NCBI GenBank assembly: GCA_945281075.1 | Contig: CALYQE010000021.1 | Coordinates: forward strand, 1-20,015 | Reading direction: 5' to 3' | Source of the DNA: an uncultured Lactobacillus sp. | Lineage (GTDB): Bacteria > Bacillota > Bacilli > Lactobacillales > Lactobacillaceae | Length of the DNA: 20,015 bases | Shown: positions 1 through 7,575 of the stretch, piece by piece | How positions within the stretch are numbered: the stretch's first letter is position 1 | How the letters are laid out: each line of letters opens with the position of its first letter | Program-made: the position numbers and the translations under genes | The notes under the pieces: model-generated | Database searches by the model: none | What the model was told of the DNA's origin: nothing | The model's input: the letters and a program-made list of their open reading frames with translations, nothing else

Positions 1-39
1 AACTTTTACGATCACGCGATCACCAATTGGTTGTAACAC
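1..39 (-). CDS. groES: GroES co-chaperonin, N-terminal 13 codons only
   Basis: Read on the minus strand, a GTG start at 39 gives VLQPIGDRVIVKV before the window ends, which matches the start of GroES (usually MLxPIGDRVIVK). An AGGAGGG Shine-Dalgarno at 46-52 lies six bases before the start. GroES forms the heptameric lid of the GroEL chaperonin; groEL would be expected next, outside the window. Two CIRCE operators upstream show HrcA-type heat-shock control. Only the first 13 residues are visible, but the start, ribosome site and operators agree. Confidence 0.9.
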   Translation of the reverse strand, partial: MLQPIGDRVIVKV

Positions 40-86
40 GTTTGTCCCTCCTAAATTTAATTTGAATTCTCTTTTATTACGTGTGG

Positions 87-113
87 TTAGCACTCTTATT
101 AACCAAGTGCTAA
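87..113 (-). promoter_or_regulatory. CIRCE operator (gene-proximal)
   Basis: TTAGCACTC (87-95), nine-base spacer, AAGTGCTAA (105-113): one mismatch from the CIRCE consensus TTAGCACTC-N9-GAGTGCTAA, the HrcA repressor site. It lies just downstream of the expected groES transcription start and would also be present in the leader mRNA. Confidence 0.93.
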
Positions 114-125
114 CTTACAAATATG

Positions 126-154
126 ATATTAACCCTTTTTCAAAAAAAATGCAA
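126..154 (-). promoter_or_regulatory. Sigma-A promoter of groES(L)
   Basis: On the minus strand, -35 TTGCAT (154-149), a 17-base spacer, and -10 TAATAT (131-126). The expected start of transcription is near 119, between the two CIRCE operators, so HrcA bound at either site could block RNA polymerase. Confidence 0.75.
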
Positions 155-161
155 GAAAAAA

Positions 162-188
162 TTAGCACTTTTTTAGTTAAAGTGCTAA
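162..188 (-). promoter_or_regulatory. CIRCE operator (promoter-distal)
   Basis: TTAGCACTT (162-170), nine-base spacer, AAGTGCTAA (180-188). It is symmetric to the end, but its left arm ends in T rather than the consensus C. It sits seven bases upstream of the -35 box, so the promoter is bracketed by two HrcA sites. Confidence 0.9.
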
Positions 189-224
189 TCTCTGCAAGTC
201 ACCTTGTTATAAAGCAATCAATGC

Positions 225-866
225 CTAATTTTCTTTGTTTTTATCGGAATCAAGGAAATAGATGAGGGTTTGCAATTCCGTTGCTAAGTCGACATTTTGA
301 ATCCGTACGCCAGTTGGAGCTGACAAACGAATCGGCGTGAAGTTCATCACACCCTTAATGCCGGCCTCCACCATCTCGTCAGCAGTGTGTTGAGCCGATT
401 CTGATGGCACCGTCAGAATTGCAATCGTTATTTGCTGATCGCTCAATTGTTTCTTCAATTCGCTCATGTCATAAACAGGCACGCCACTTAAAATTTTACC
501 CGTGATCTTTTGGTTAATGTCAAAAGCACATGAAATTCGAATATTATTGCTTCGCTTAAAATTATAATTAAGAAGCGCATGCCCTAAATTACCAACGCCT
601 ACAAGGGCGACATTGGTCAGGGTATCCTGGTTAAGAATCTTCTTAAAAAAGGAAAGAAGGCTCTTGACGTCGTATCCATAACCCCGCTTACCAAGAGCAC
701 CGAAGTAAGAAAAATCGCGACGAATTGACGCACTGTCCACCTGTACCGCTTCTGATAATTCAGTTGAAGAAACCTTTTCTTTTCCGGCTTCGTTCAAAAT
801 GATCAGATAACGATAGTAAAGCGGCAGTCTTTTAGCCGTCGCCGTAGGTATTTTTATTTTTTCCAT
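225..866 (-). CDS. rex: Redox-sensing transcriptional repressor Rex
   Basis: Rex senses the NADH/NAD+ ratio and represses fermentation and anaerobic genes when NADH is low. The 213-residue product has an N-terminal winged helix (about 1-80, with [12 protein letters not shown]) and a Rossmann domain (about 85-200) with the dinucleotide motif GVGNLG at 90-95 and an acidic FDIN at the end of the next strand. An in-frame ATG at 887 exists, but GGAGG lies about 11 bases before the ATG at 866, so I chose the start giving MEKIKIP. No terminator is visible between rex and the groES promoter, so some readthrough into groESL is possible. The order groES–rex–ABC-F–tsaD matches the Bacillus subtilis groES–rex–ydiF–tsaD region. 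No canonical Rex operator was seen upstream, so there is no sign of autoregulation. Confidence 0.95.
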   Translation of the reverse strand: MEKIKIPTATAKRLPLYYRYLIILNEAGKEKVSSTELSEAVQVDSASIRRDFSYFGALGKRGYGYDVKSLLSFFKKILNQDTLTNVALVGVGNLGHALLNYNFKRSNNIRISCAFDINQKITGKILSGVPVYDMSELKKQLSDQQITIAILTVPSESAQHTADEMVEAGIKGVMNFTPIRLSAPTGVRIQNVDLATELQTLIYFLDSDKNKEN

Positions 867-933
867 TTTTCTAGAAGCCTCCATCATAAGATTATTTATT
901 CAAAATTTGTGAATGATCTCATCATTTAATATT

Positions 934-963
934 ATTTTACCTATAATTTGCTTGTTTTTGCAA
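934..963 (-). promoter_or_regulatory. Possible rex promoter
   Basis: Minus-strand -35 TTGCAA (963-958), 18-base spacer, -10 TAAAAT (939-934). The -35 box lies inside the first copy of a 14-base direct repeat, so a protein binding the repeat would compete with polymerase. Weak on sequence alone. Confidence 0.4.
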
Positions 964-994
964 ATGTTTTTTTCACAATCTGCTTGTTTTTGCA
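949..994. repeat. Two 14-base direct repeats in the rex/ABC-F divergent spacer
   Basis: TGCTTGTTTTTGCA occurs exactly at 949-962 and 981-994, 32 bases apart, about three helical turns. Each copy has TGC...GCA ends and so weak dyad symmetry. A partial third copy (TTTTTGCTT) follows near 997. The spacing on one face of the helix suggests a paired operator; the binding protein is unknown. Confidence 0.5.
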
Positions 995-1142
995 CTTTTT
1001 TGCTTAAATTTTGGCTTTTCTGCTTTCCAAAAAGAAAAGCGCTAAAAAAAACTTTGTTGATTTAGCTAACCGTTTTAATCAGCTCAAAGAAGTGCTTAAG
1101 TTAGCCATTATCAATCTCATGCACCTAAATCCTTGCTACATA

Positions 1143-1151
1143 TGCTAAAAT
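1143..1151 (+). promoter_or_regulatory. Possible extended -10 promoter of the ABC-F gene
   Basis: TG-C-TAAAAT, an extended -10 element, lies 18 bases before the chosen ATG; no good -35 box is present. Transcription would start near 1158 and give a very short leader that begins close to the AGGTG ribosome site, so the true promoter may lie further upstream. Confidence 0.3.
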
Positions 1152-1169
1152 GGTTCGTAGGTGAAAAAG

Positions 1170-3095
1170 ATGATAATTGCACAAGGACATGACTTAGAAA
1201 AACAATTCGGTGCCAACACTTTATTTAAGCACGTGAATTTTTCAATTGATTCAGCCGCCCGAATCGGACTGGTTGGACCAAACGGAGTGGGTAAAACTAC
1301 CCTCCTAAAAATAATGACTGGTGAAGAAGAGCCTTCTAGTGGGGAATTTACCATTAATAAGGGCGTCAAAGCCGGCTATATTGCTCAGGAAAATGCTTTT
1401 GATGAAAGCAAAACAATCTGGGCCGAAATGCTAACCGTTTTTAGCAAGCTCATTGCCATAGGCAATAATATGCAACAACTTCAGGAAAAAATCGCCCAAC
1501 ATCCTGAAGATAAGCAGCTTCTCAAACAGTATGACCAGCTGCAATTTGATTACGAGCAACAAGGTGGCTACACCTACCAAGCTGATATCAAAAGCATACT
1601 GAACGGTTTTAACTTTCCTGAAAATACTTGGTCAAAAATTATTGGTGATCTTTCCGGCGGTGAAAAGACAAGGCTAGCTTTTGTGAAGCTCTTGTTGCAA
1701 AAACCGCCACTACTTTTGCTTGACGAGCCCACCAACTATCTAGACTTGGATACGCTGGACTGGTTAGAAAACTTTTTAAAAAGCTATGCCGGCGCCATTC
1801 TTGTTGTTTCGCATGATCAATATTTTCTTGATCATTTGGCTACCCAGATTTTTGAATTACAGTTTGGAAAATTAACTGCATTCAAAGGAAATTACTCGGA
1901 ATACGTGGCTGAACGTGAATTACGCGATCGCCAGCAAGAAGAATCATACGAGCGCCAACAGGAAAAGATCAAAAAAGACGAAGAATTTATCCAGAAAAAC
2001 CTTGCCCGGGCAAAAACAACTAGGCGCGCACAAAGCAGGCGCAAGCAACTGGAAAAAATGGAAAGGATCACGCCGCCGAAACACAAAAATAAAGTCCGCA
2101 TTAATTTTAAGAGCGAACGTCCCTCTGGCAAAGAAGTGTTGATCCTGCGTGATTTAACAATTGGCTACCCGGAAAAGACGATGGTTGAAGATATTTCATT
2201 ACAAGTCAACAAAGGCGATCGGGTGGCGATTATTGGTCCCAATGGGATTGGTAAATCAACCTTGCTAAAAACCATTATGAAGGATTTGCCCCCTAAACAG
2301 GGCTCGATCAAATATGGCGCTTCCTTAGATATTGGCTATTATGATCAAGAGCTGCAACTGCTTGACCCTAGTAAAACAGTCATTGATACGGTCTGGGATC
2401 GACACAAAACGATGCCGGAGCGCGATGTCAGATCAATTTTAGCTAGTTTTTTATTTACCGCCAAAGATATTGATAAAACCGTTGGTCAACTTTCAGGCGG
2501 GCAAAAAGCGCGGTTAACTTTAACCGTTTTGTCGCTTGAGCACAACAACTTTTTATTAATGGATGAGCCAACAAACCATTTGGATTTGGAGGCAAAGGAA
2601 GTTTTAGAAGAAGCCTTGCAGAACTTTGATGGTACCTTGCTTTTTGTTTCGCATGACCGCTACTTTATTAACCAGCTATCAAACAAGATTGTTGAAGTTA
2701 AAGACCAGCATGCTAAAGTCTACGAAGGTGATTACACCTACTATTTGGAAGAAAAAAACAAATTGACTAGTGCTACCGCACTACCTAATGCTGAACAAGC
2801 AAATGAAACTGCTGCGCCCGCCGAAGCGACTAATAAGTTATCATATCAAGAACAAAAACAGCGTGATTCACAAAAGCGGAAACTTCAACGACAAGTAGAA
2901 GAAACCGAAAACAAGATTGAGCAGCTTGAAAAGACTCAAGAAGAAATCCAAACGGAAATGGCGAATCCGGAAATTGCCACCAACTTCGATCAACTTGGCC
3001 CGCTCCAGGAAAAACTGTCCCAAATTCAATCTGAATTGGACCAAGCAAACAATGATTGGGAAACCGCTTTGACGGCATTGGATGAGTTTAAATAA
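1170..3095 (+). CDS. ydiF: ABC-F family ATPase (YdiF-like translation factor)
   Basis: Soluble ABC-F protein with two nucleotide-binding domains and no membrane segments. Members act on ribosomes, as translation factors or by antibiotic protection. Numbering from the ATG at 1170 (641 aa): Walker A GPNGVGKTT 36-44, signature LSGGE 161-165, Walker B LLLLDEP, a highly charged arginine/lysine interdomain linker at about 247-307, second Walker A GPNGIGKST 356-364, signature LSGGQ 441-445, Walker B LLMDEP, then a Pro/Ala-rich hinge and a C-terminal coiled coil (about 560-635). A GTG at 1161 is in frame, but AGGTG six bases before the ATG favours 1170. The long linker and C-terminal coiled coil match the YdiF/Uup type, and the location beside rex matches ydiF of Bacillus. 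Nothing identifies it as a resistance determinant. It converges on the PhzF gene over a strong terminator. Confidence 0.9.
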   Translation: MIIAQGHDLEKQFGANTLFKHVNFSIDSAARIGLVGPNGVGKTTLLKIMTGEEEPSSGEFTINKGVKAGYIAQENAFDESKTIWAEMLTVFSKLIAIGNNMQQLQEKIAQHPEDKQLLKQYDQLQFDYEQQGGYTYQADIKSILNGFNFPENTWSKIIGDLSGGEKTRLAFVKLLLQKPPLLLLDEPTNYLDLDTLDWLENFLKSYAGAILVVSHDQYFLDHLATQIFELQFGKLTAFKGNYSEYVAERELRDRQQEESYERQQEKIKKDEEFIQKNLARAKTTRRAQSRRKQLEKMERITPPKHKNKVRINFKSERPSGKEVLILRDLTIGYPEKTMVEDISLQVNKGDRVAIIGPNGIGKSTLLKTIMKDLPPKQGSIKYGASLDIGYYDQELQLLDPSKTVIDTVWDRHKTMPERDVRSILASFLFTAKDIDKTVGQLSGGQKARLTLTVLSLEHNNFLLMDEPTNHLDLEAKEVLEEALQNFDGTLLFVSHDRYFINQLSNKIVEVKDQHAKVYEGDYTYYLEEKNKLTSATALPNAEQANETAAPAEATNKLSYQEQKQRDSQKRKLQRQVEETENKIEQLEKTQEEIQTEMANPEIATNFDQLGPLQEKLSQIQSELDQANNDWETALTALDEFK

Positions 3096-3103
3096 TCAAC
3101 AAA

Positions 3104-3137
3104 ACACCCTAGTTGCAATGAACTAGGGTGTTTTTTT
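3104..3137. terminator. Bidirectional intrinsic terminator between ABC-F and PhzF genes
   Basis: An 11-bp perfect stem, ACACCCTAGTT (3104-3114) with AACTAGGGTGT (3121-3131), a six-base loop, then seven T on the plus strand. The minus strand ends in TTTTGTTG, so it can serve both convergent genes. Confidence 0.93.
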
Positions 3138-3142
3138 AATCG

Positions 3143-4015
3143 TTATGGACGTTGCGGTAAAGCCATTTGGCCGCTAATACATTCGACAGCATGACCACCA
3201 ATCAGGATTTGACCATGATAATCTAGGTTGACATCTATTATGCCCGCGCGACCAACTTTTTGGCCCTGACTGGCAGTATATGTCACTTGCTTAAGAAGAT
3301 GATGTTTTTTGATCAAAACGGCAACTGCACCATTACCACTGCCGCAGACTGGATCTTCATGGACCCCCTCAAGTGGTGCAAATGAGCGAACTTCAACCTG
3401 CGCCTCTTTGTTTTGCAACGCAAAAACAGTTACGCCAGTAGCATGATCTGCCAAAGCTTCAATTAAGCGCTCATCATTGGGCTGTAAAGCGAGCACATCC
3501 TCAGCACAAGCCAATTGAATGGTAAACCAAACTGCACCGACATCGACTATTTCTGAAAAGACAATTGCCGTGTCTTTTTTCACGCCCAGTGCCTTGCTTA
3601 CCCTTGATTGAAGCTCATCATTAACCGCTACAGTCTTAGCTTCAGGCATTGCAAATGAGATTCTTTCATCCTCTAAATAAATTCGCACTAAGCCCTGCTG
3701 ACATTCCTGAACCAAATAAGCGGGGTTTTTCGGAACAATTCCAGTACTCAAAGCTACCCGTGCGGATCCAATCGTCGGATGGCCGGCAAATGGCAATTCT
3801 TCACATGGCGTGAAAATCCGCAGCCGATAATCAGCTTCCGGGTTAGTAGGTGAACAAATAAAAGTTGTTTCAGATAGGTTGGTCCAGTTCGCGATTAATT
3901 GCATCTCCTGGTCAGTTAACTGGTCACCATCAATAATCACAGCCACCGGATTGCCATGATACGGCGTTTTAGTAAAAACATCGGCTTGACAAAAAGCCAG
4001 TCGCTTATTCTTCAT
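3143..4015 (-). CDS. PhzF-family isomerase/epimerase
   Basis: A 290-residue member of the PhzF (phenazine-biosynthesis-like) family, which has a diaminopimelate-epimerase-type fold. The conserved catalytic glutamate is seen in NLSET (E49), with FAGHP (77-80) in the first half and DPVCGSGNGA (221-230) in the second, the usual substrate-binding loop. GGAGG eight bases before the ATG supports the start. The organism is not expected to make phenazines, and most family members outside that pathway have no known substrate, so only a general isomerase role can be given. It is a single-gene unit between two plus-strand genes. A minus-strand -10-like TAAGAT with a weak -35 is present upstream near 4055. 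Confidence 0.9.
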   Translation of the reverse strand: MKNKRLAFCQADVFTKTPYHGNPVAVIIDGDQLTDQEMQLIANWTNLSETTFICSPTNPEADYRLRIFTPCEELPFAGHPTIGSARVALSTGIVPKNPAYLVQECQQGLVRIYLEDERISFAMPEAKTVAVNDELQSRVSKALGVKKDTAIVFSEIVDVGAVWFTIQLACAEDVLALQPNDERLIEALADHATGVTVFALQNKEAQVEVRSFAPLEGVHEDPVCGSGNGAVAVLIKKHHLLKQVTYTASQGQKVGRAGIIDVNLDYHGQILIGGHAVECISGQMALPQRP

Positions 4016-4101
4016 TTGTTTACCTCCAAAATTGGGTCAGATATTACTATTATCTTACCTAACTTTTGCCCCTGCCGAAAGCCCAAACTGCTATTTAGCA
4101 A

Positions 4102-4129
4102 TTGACACTTTACTAGCTTGGCTTATAAT
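4102..4129 (+). promoter_or_regulatory. Consensus sigma-A promoter of leader ORF and GNAT gene
   Basis: Exact -35 TTGACA (4102-4107), 16-base spacer, exact -10 TATAAT (4124-4129). Both hexamers are perfect, the only such case in the window. Transcription should start near 4136, giving a leader of about 72 bases before the GNAT start codon. Confidence 0.88.
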
Positions 4130-4151
4130 AGCGGTAACAGGAGGGTTCCAA

Positions 4152-4178
4152 ATGGTTAAATTACGTTCTACTCTTTAA
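4152..4178 (+). CDS. Eight-residue leader ORF upstream of the GNAT gene
   Basis: ATG GTT AAA TTA CGT TCT ACT CTT TAA, encoding MVKLRSTL. It has its own strong Shine-Dalgarno, AGGAGGG at 4139-4145, six bases before the ATG, and follows a consensus promoter. Its last codons and stop lie in the 5' arm of the hairpin that masks the ribosome site of the next gene. This is the arrangement of leader peptides in inducible erm and cat genes, where a ribosome stalled on the leader opens the hairpin. Translation is inferred from the ribosome site; the peptide has not been matched to a known stalling sequence. Confidence 0.6.
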   Translation: MVKLRSTL

Positions 4179-4198
4179 TTTATTAATAAATTAAGGAG
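4171..4198 (+). promoter_or_regulatory. Shine-Dalgarno-sequestering hairpin (putative translational attenuator)
   Basis: A 20-base perfect palindrome (4175-4194) extends outward by four pairs: CTCT (4171-4174) with GGAG (4195-4198), the last being a T·G pair. The predicted RNA has a 12-bp stem and a UUAA loop (4183-4186). The 3' arm contains the core of the GNAT ribosome site (AAGGAGGA, 4193-4200); the 5' arm contains the end of the leader ORF. There is no T-run, so it is not a terminator. Being mostly A-U, it may be only moderately stable. Confidence 0.62.
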
Positions 4199-4207
4199 GA
4201 ATATCAA

Positions 4208-4612
4208 TTGCAATACGTTCAAAATCTTAACTTTAAAACCAGCCAGCTGGTGAATCTCTATGACAGTGTCGGCTGGAGCAGCTATACGCAAGATCCAGCA
4301 CTTCTAAAAACCGCAGTTAACAATTCTTTGCTAACCGTCGCAGCGGTGCAAGATAATGAGCTTATCGGCCTAGTTCGCGTAATCGGCGACGGGGTTTCGA
4401 TTATTTACATACAAGATCTGCTTGTTCGACCGTCAGCTCAACACCATGGCATTGGCTCACAACTGGTTAAACTTGTTCTTGAAAAATATCAGTCAGTTCG
4501 CCAAAAAGTATTGCTGACAATTGACGAGCCAAAAACGCGTGCTTTTTATGAGCAATGTGGCTTTAGTTCGTGCGATCAAGGACAAGAGGTCGCTTTTTAT
4601 CAAGAATTCTAA
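4208..4612 (+). CDS. GNAT-family N-acetyltransferase
   Basis: A 134-residue single-domain acetyl-CoA-dependent acetyltransferase. The acetyl-CoA loop is seen in VRPSAQHHGIGSQL (about 73-86, Q-x-x-G-I-G) and motif B in RAFYEQCGF (111-119). The substrate cannot be read from sequence. The start is TTG at 4208, seven bases after AAGGAGGA; no ATG lies near. A rare start codon combined with a masked ribosome site suggests low basal translation despite a perfect promoter. It is transcribed alone and ends at a terminator shared with tsaD. Its control region resembles that of inducible resistance genes, but nothing in the protein shows that it acts on an antibiotic. Confidence 0.85.
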   Translation: MQYVQNLNFKTSQLVNLYDSVGWSSYTQDPALLKTAVNNSLLTVAAVQDNELIGLVRVIGDGVSIIYIQDLLVRPSAQHHGIGSQLVKLVLEKYQSVRQKVLLTIDEPKTRAFYEQCGFSSCDQGQEVAFYQEF

Positions 4613-4616
4613 ATAG

Positions 4617-4655
4617 AAATGGGTTGCTTCCTTGAGAGGAGTCAACCCATTTTTT
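4617..4655. terminator. Terminator between GNAT gene and tsaD
   Basis: AAATGGGTTG (4617-4626) pairs with CAACCCATTT (4643-4652), with an inner CTTCC/GAGGAG pairing, followed by TTTTTT on the plus strand. The opposite strand ends in a broken T tract (TTTCTATTT), so it may also end the tsaD operon. Confidence 0.85.
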
Positions 4656-5715
4656 ATTCGTTTAACATACTGTCTGCATATGGCAATTCTAAGGACGGAT
4701 CTGCATTTAAAGTTAGGTCTGCAAACTTGCCGTCTTGATATAAGTTATAAGCTGCGGCACCAATCATTGCCGCATTGTCACCGCAAAGTTTCAAATCTGG
4801 CAAAATCACTTTTGGTTTGATATTTTCGGGTAGTAGCGTAATTTCATGTTCCATGCGATCGCGTAACCCACGGTTAGCGGCAACACCACCACCCATAATA
4901 AACGTTTTGGGTTGGTATTGCTTGAGCGCACGGATTGTTTTATGAGCTAAAACGTCAACTACCGCGGCCTGAAAGCTGGCAGCCAAGTCATACTTGTTTA
5001 GTTCTTGATGAATTTGATCGGCATGATGACAAGTGTTAATAAACGCACTTTTTAGTCCTGAAAAAGAAAAATCATAGTCATCGTCTTCCATCATTGCCCG
5101 CGGAAAATGAAAGGTATCGTTGCCGCGATGAGCCCATTCATCAATTGTCTTTCCGGCAGGATAATTAACCCCTAAGACTCGTCCGATTTTATCATATGCT
5201 TCCCCAGCAGCGTCGTCACGAGTATCACCCACAATTTCAAAATGAGTCGGATCTTTTAGCAGGACAATTTCCGTATGCCCGCCAGAAACCTGTAAGGCTA
5301 ATGCCGGATAAGCGATTTCCGCAGTTAATTGGGCAGCCATAATATGCCCCATGATATGATCTACTCCAATTAAAGGAATGCCGGTGGCCATTGACGCAGC
5401 TTTAGCGGCACTAACACCAATTAGCAGAGCACCAACTAAACCTGGTCCATACGTAACGGCAATGGCGTCAATCTCGTTCCAAGTTACATTGGCTTGCTCC
5501 AACGCCTTGCGGGTAATCTGCGTGATCACTTCGAGGTGATGGCGACTTGCCACTTCTGGAACGACCCCGCCAAAGCGTTGATGACTCTTAATTTGCGTGG
5601 CAACAATCATACTTTCAATCTCACGGCCGTTCTTAACGACCGCAGTAGAAGTTTCATCACACGAACTTTCATAAGCTAAAATACGGATATCTTTTTTACT
5701 GTCCAAATTAATCAC
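4654..5715 (-). CDS. tsaD: tRNA N6-adenosine threonylcarbamoyltransferase TsaD
   Basis: TsaD transfers the threonylcarbamoyl group to A37 of ANN-decoding tRNAs (t6A), working with TsaB and TsaE on the TsaC product. This is an ASKHA-fold protein: YESSCDETS near the N-terminus, the metal-binding histidines in HIMGH (H120, H124), VSGGHTE (143-149), [19 protein letters not shown] and LCGDNAAM. The length (353 aa) is slightly above usual because of a short extension before RILAYESS. The reading begins at GTG (5715) with a poor ribosome site; a TTG four codons in is also possible. It is the last gene of the tsaB–rimI–tsaD run, the same order as in Bacillus. tsaE and tsaC are not in the window. Confidence 0.96.
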   Translation of the reverse strand: MINLDSKKDIRILAYESSCDETSTAVVKNGREIESMIVATQIKSHQRFGGVVPEVASRHHLEVITQITRKALEQANVTWNEIDAIAVTYGPGLVGALLIGVSAAKAASMATGIPLIGVDHIMGHIMAAQLTAEIAYPALALQVSGGHTEIVLLKDPTHFEIVGDTRDDAAGEAYDKIGRVLGVNYPAGKTIDEWAHRGNDTFHFPRAMMEDDDYDFSFSGLKSAFINTCHHADQIHQELNKYDLAASFQAAVVDVLAHKTIRALKQYQPKTFIMGGGVAANRGLRDRMEHEITLLPENIKPKVILPDLKLCGDNAAMIGAAAYNLYQDGKFADLTLNADPSLELPYADSMLNE

Positions 5716-5726
5716 TTTCTTTTAAA

Positions 5727-6275
5727 TTAAGGCTTTAAGTTCAATACCATATTGAGCCCATCCTGATGATCGTCCTGATAGTAGTTTGGCCTTACCAAAT
5801 TCACTTTAAATCCCAAACTTTGATACAATTTTTGGGCAATTTCATTGTTGGCTCTTACTTCAAGGCTAACCATTTGACAGCCGAATTGACGCGCATAATC
5901 AATCATTAAGCGCATCAAATAGGTCCCTAGTCCCTGCCCTTGCCATTGCGGCGTGACGCTTAGATTAGTAATGTGCGCCTCTGAATTATTCAAACGCATC
6001 CCAATAACCGCCAGGACACTCGAACCATAATAGACCACAATGTATAAAGAATCTTTTCTGCTTAATTCCGCGCGAAAATTCTCAGCTGTCCAAGGACTTG
6101 CACCGTCATAAATTTGCTTTTCTAAAAACAGCAGATTGGCAAGGTCGCCTTCTTTGGCCCTCATCGCTTGCAGACGCTTATGCTTCAGCGTAAACACAAA
6201 CGGTCTAAAACTGGGCTCACACTCTTTTTTAAACAAACGGGAGAAACGCTCTTTTGGCCTAAACTTCTTCCACAT
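5727..6275 (-). CDS. rimI: Ribosomal-protein-S18-alanine N-acetyltransferase RimI-like
   Basis: GNAT protein of the RimI type, acetylating protein N-termini (classically ribosomal protein S18). It has VTPQWQGQGLGTYL (about 107-120) as the acetyl-CoA loop, LEVRANNEIAQKLYQSLGF (138-156) and the RimI-like RPNYYQDD followed by DGLNM. I chose the ATG at 6275 (182 aa), which overlaps the end of tsaB by 17 bases; the frame is open further upstream but only inside tsaB. The first 40 or so basic residues (MWKKFRPKERFSRLFKK) precede the normal RimI start, so a start at the later ATG giving MRAKEGD cannot be excluded. Its place between tsaB and tsaD is conserved in Firmicutes and suggests translational coupling. 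Confidence 0.85.
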   Translation of the reverse strand: MWKKFRPKERFSRLFKKECEPSFRPFVFTLKHKRLQAMRAKEGDLANLLFLEKQIYDGASPWTAENFRAELSRKDSLYIVVYYGSSVLAVIGMRLNNSEAHITNLSVTPQWQGQGLGTYLMRLMIDYARQFGCQMVSLEVRANNEIAQKLYQSLGFKVNLVRPNYYQDDHQDGLNMVLNLKP

Positions 6276-7002
6276 AATCTCGATCAGAACCAAATGGCTT
6301 ACCAGTTTTTTGGTGCCAATCTGCTTCTGCCTGCGTTCTTCGCAAATATTTTGGCAGCAGTTCATCTGCATCTACCGGCTTTTCCTGTAAGGCCAGCTGG
6401 CCAATTAAGCCTGCATGAATTTCGTTTTGCTTTTGTGTGCCAAAACGATACGGAATTTCTAGTTGTTCAAGCAATTTTTGCTGTTTTTCAAATCCTGAGC
6501 CGACAAATACCAGTTCTTTAACGGGATGATCTTCATAATATTTCTTAATTGCAGCAAGTAAAGTATCAATATGATAATGTCCATCATCAATCACGCAAAT
6601 TGGCGCCTGCTCTTGTTGATCTAGATATGCCCCCGCAAAATAGTTATCATTTCGAGCATCAATGCCTGCTATTACTAAGTCTTGGTCGCTAAGGGCGCCG
6701 GCGGCCAGTGCCTGCAGCGTTGATACGCCTACGAGCTCTTTGTGCAGAATGCTAGCAAACATCTTAACTGTGGTAACCCCAATGCGCAAACCTGTATAAG
6801 AACCCGGTCCAATCGCCACCGCAAAGCGGTCGATCTCTTTGAGCGTCAGCTTATTCTCGGTTAGAATTTCCTGAAATAAAGGATCAAGGTGTTCGCTGTG
6901 ATTTCTTTCATCACGTTCATTTTTTTCAGTTATTACCCGCTGATCTTCATTTAAAGCCACACTGAGCTGATTAGTTGCCGTCGAAATGCTCAAAATTTTC
7001 AT
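6259..7002 (-). CDS. tsaB: t6A biosynthesis protein TsaB
   Basis: TsaB is the inactive ASKHA partner that dimerises with TsaD to make t6A-modified tRNA. The start MKILSISTATNQLSVAL and the conserved GPGSYTGLRIG (65-75) identify it. At 247 residues it has the normal length; the C-terminal half is variable, as in the family. GAGTG lies five bases before the ATG. It follows folT by 20 bases and overlaps rimI, so the three t6A-linked genes probably share a transcript with folT. Confidence 0.95.
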   Translation of the reverse strand: MKILSISTATNQLSVALNEDQRVITEKNERDERNHSEHLDPLFQEILTENKLTLKEIDRFAVAIGPGSYTGLRIGVTTVKMFASILHKELVGVSTLQALAAGALSDQDLVIAGIDARNDNYFAGAYLDQQEQAPICVIDDGHYHIDTLLAAIKKYYEDHPVKELVFVGSGFEKQQKLLEQLEIPYRFGTQKQNEIHAGLIGQLALQEKPVDADELLPKYLRRTQAEADWHQKTGKPFGSDRDYVEEV

Positions 7003-7022
7003 TATTTCACTCTTTTCAAAAA

Positions 7023-7541
7023 CTACCTTCTAATTTTAACACGAGAAAGAGCCCTTAAAACAAAGTAGGTGACCAGCATTTCCAGCCAAGGTGCAATTGC
7101 TTCTTTAGGAACTCGTTGAATAAAAGCCACACGATAGTCCATGCCGTATAAAAAGTGTAGCCACAAAGTGTTTAGGCCGAGGTTGACAATCAAAGTCACT
7201 AAAAGAGTGGCCAACACAACCCGCCAGGTTTTCAACGACTTTTTGTATAGCAGCAAGCCATAAATAAGTGGCCCGATCATGGCACTGAGCGTAAAGCCAA
7301 TAAAAAAGCCACCTTGATTGGCAAACAATGCCGATGAAACCAGGTCGCTAATTCCGCCACCGATCGCGCCCCAAACGGGGCCAAACATGTAGCCCAATAA
7401 GACGCTGCCAATAAAGCCTAAACCCACATGAACAATCGTGGTGCCAATGGTAAAGCGACTAAGAACAACTTTAATTGCGACAATTACGCCCAAAAGAACG
7501 AGGTCACGCAATTCGACCTTAAACATTTCCTTGGTAGTCAT
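7023..7541 (-). CDS. folT: Folate ECF transporter substrate-binding membrane subunit FolT
   Basis: Small hydrophobic protein (172 aa from ATG 7541) of the ECF S-component type, with about six membrane segments, a glycine-rich region (about 47-70, GFIGSVLLGYMFGPVWGAIGGG) and the folate-family feature of a large luminal loop before the last helix. S components capture the vitamin and dock on the shared EcfA1A2T module, which is encoded elsewhere. An ATG at 7559 is in frame but lacks a ribosome site; AGAAG eight bases before 7541 favours the shorter form. An extended -10 promoter lies immediately upstream. The folate assignment is from overall resemblance to Lactobacillus FolT; another vitamin is possible. 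Confidence 0.8.
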   Translation of the reverse strand: MTTKEMFKVELRDLVLLGVIVAIKVVLSRFTIGTTIVHVGLGFIGSVLLGYMFGPVWGAIGGGISDLVSSALFANQGGFFIGFTLSAMIGPLIYGLLLYKKSLKTWRVVLATLLVTLIVNLGLNTLWLHFLYGMDYRVAFIQRVPKEAIAPWLEMLVTYFVLRALSRVKIRR

Positions 7542-7575
7542 TTTCAGCACTTCTTTCATAAATAAACTTAGTTAT

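Noticed and set aside
907..978. TTGTGA and TTTCACAA half-sites upstream of rex as a Rex operator
   Set aside because: They are about 60 bases apart; a Rex site needs both halves within about 18 bases.
1024..1047. GCTTTTC...GAAAAGC inverted repeat as a terminator upstream of the ABC-F gene
   Set aside because: Seven-base stem without a T-run in either direction, and there is no gene for it to end.
6136..6521. Two plus-strand ORFs opposite rimI and tsaB
   Set aside because: No ribosome site or promoter, and the opposite strand carries well-conserved genes.
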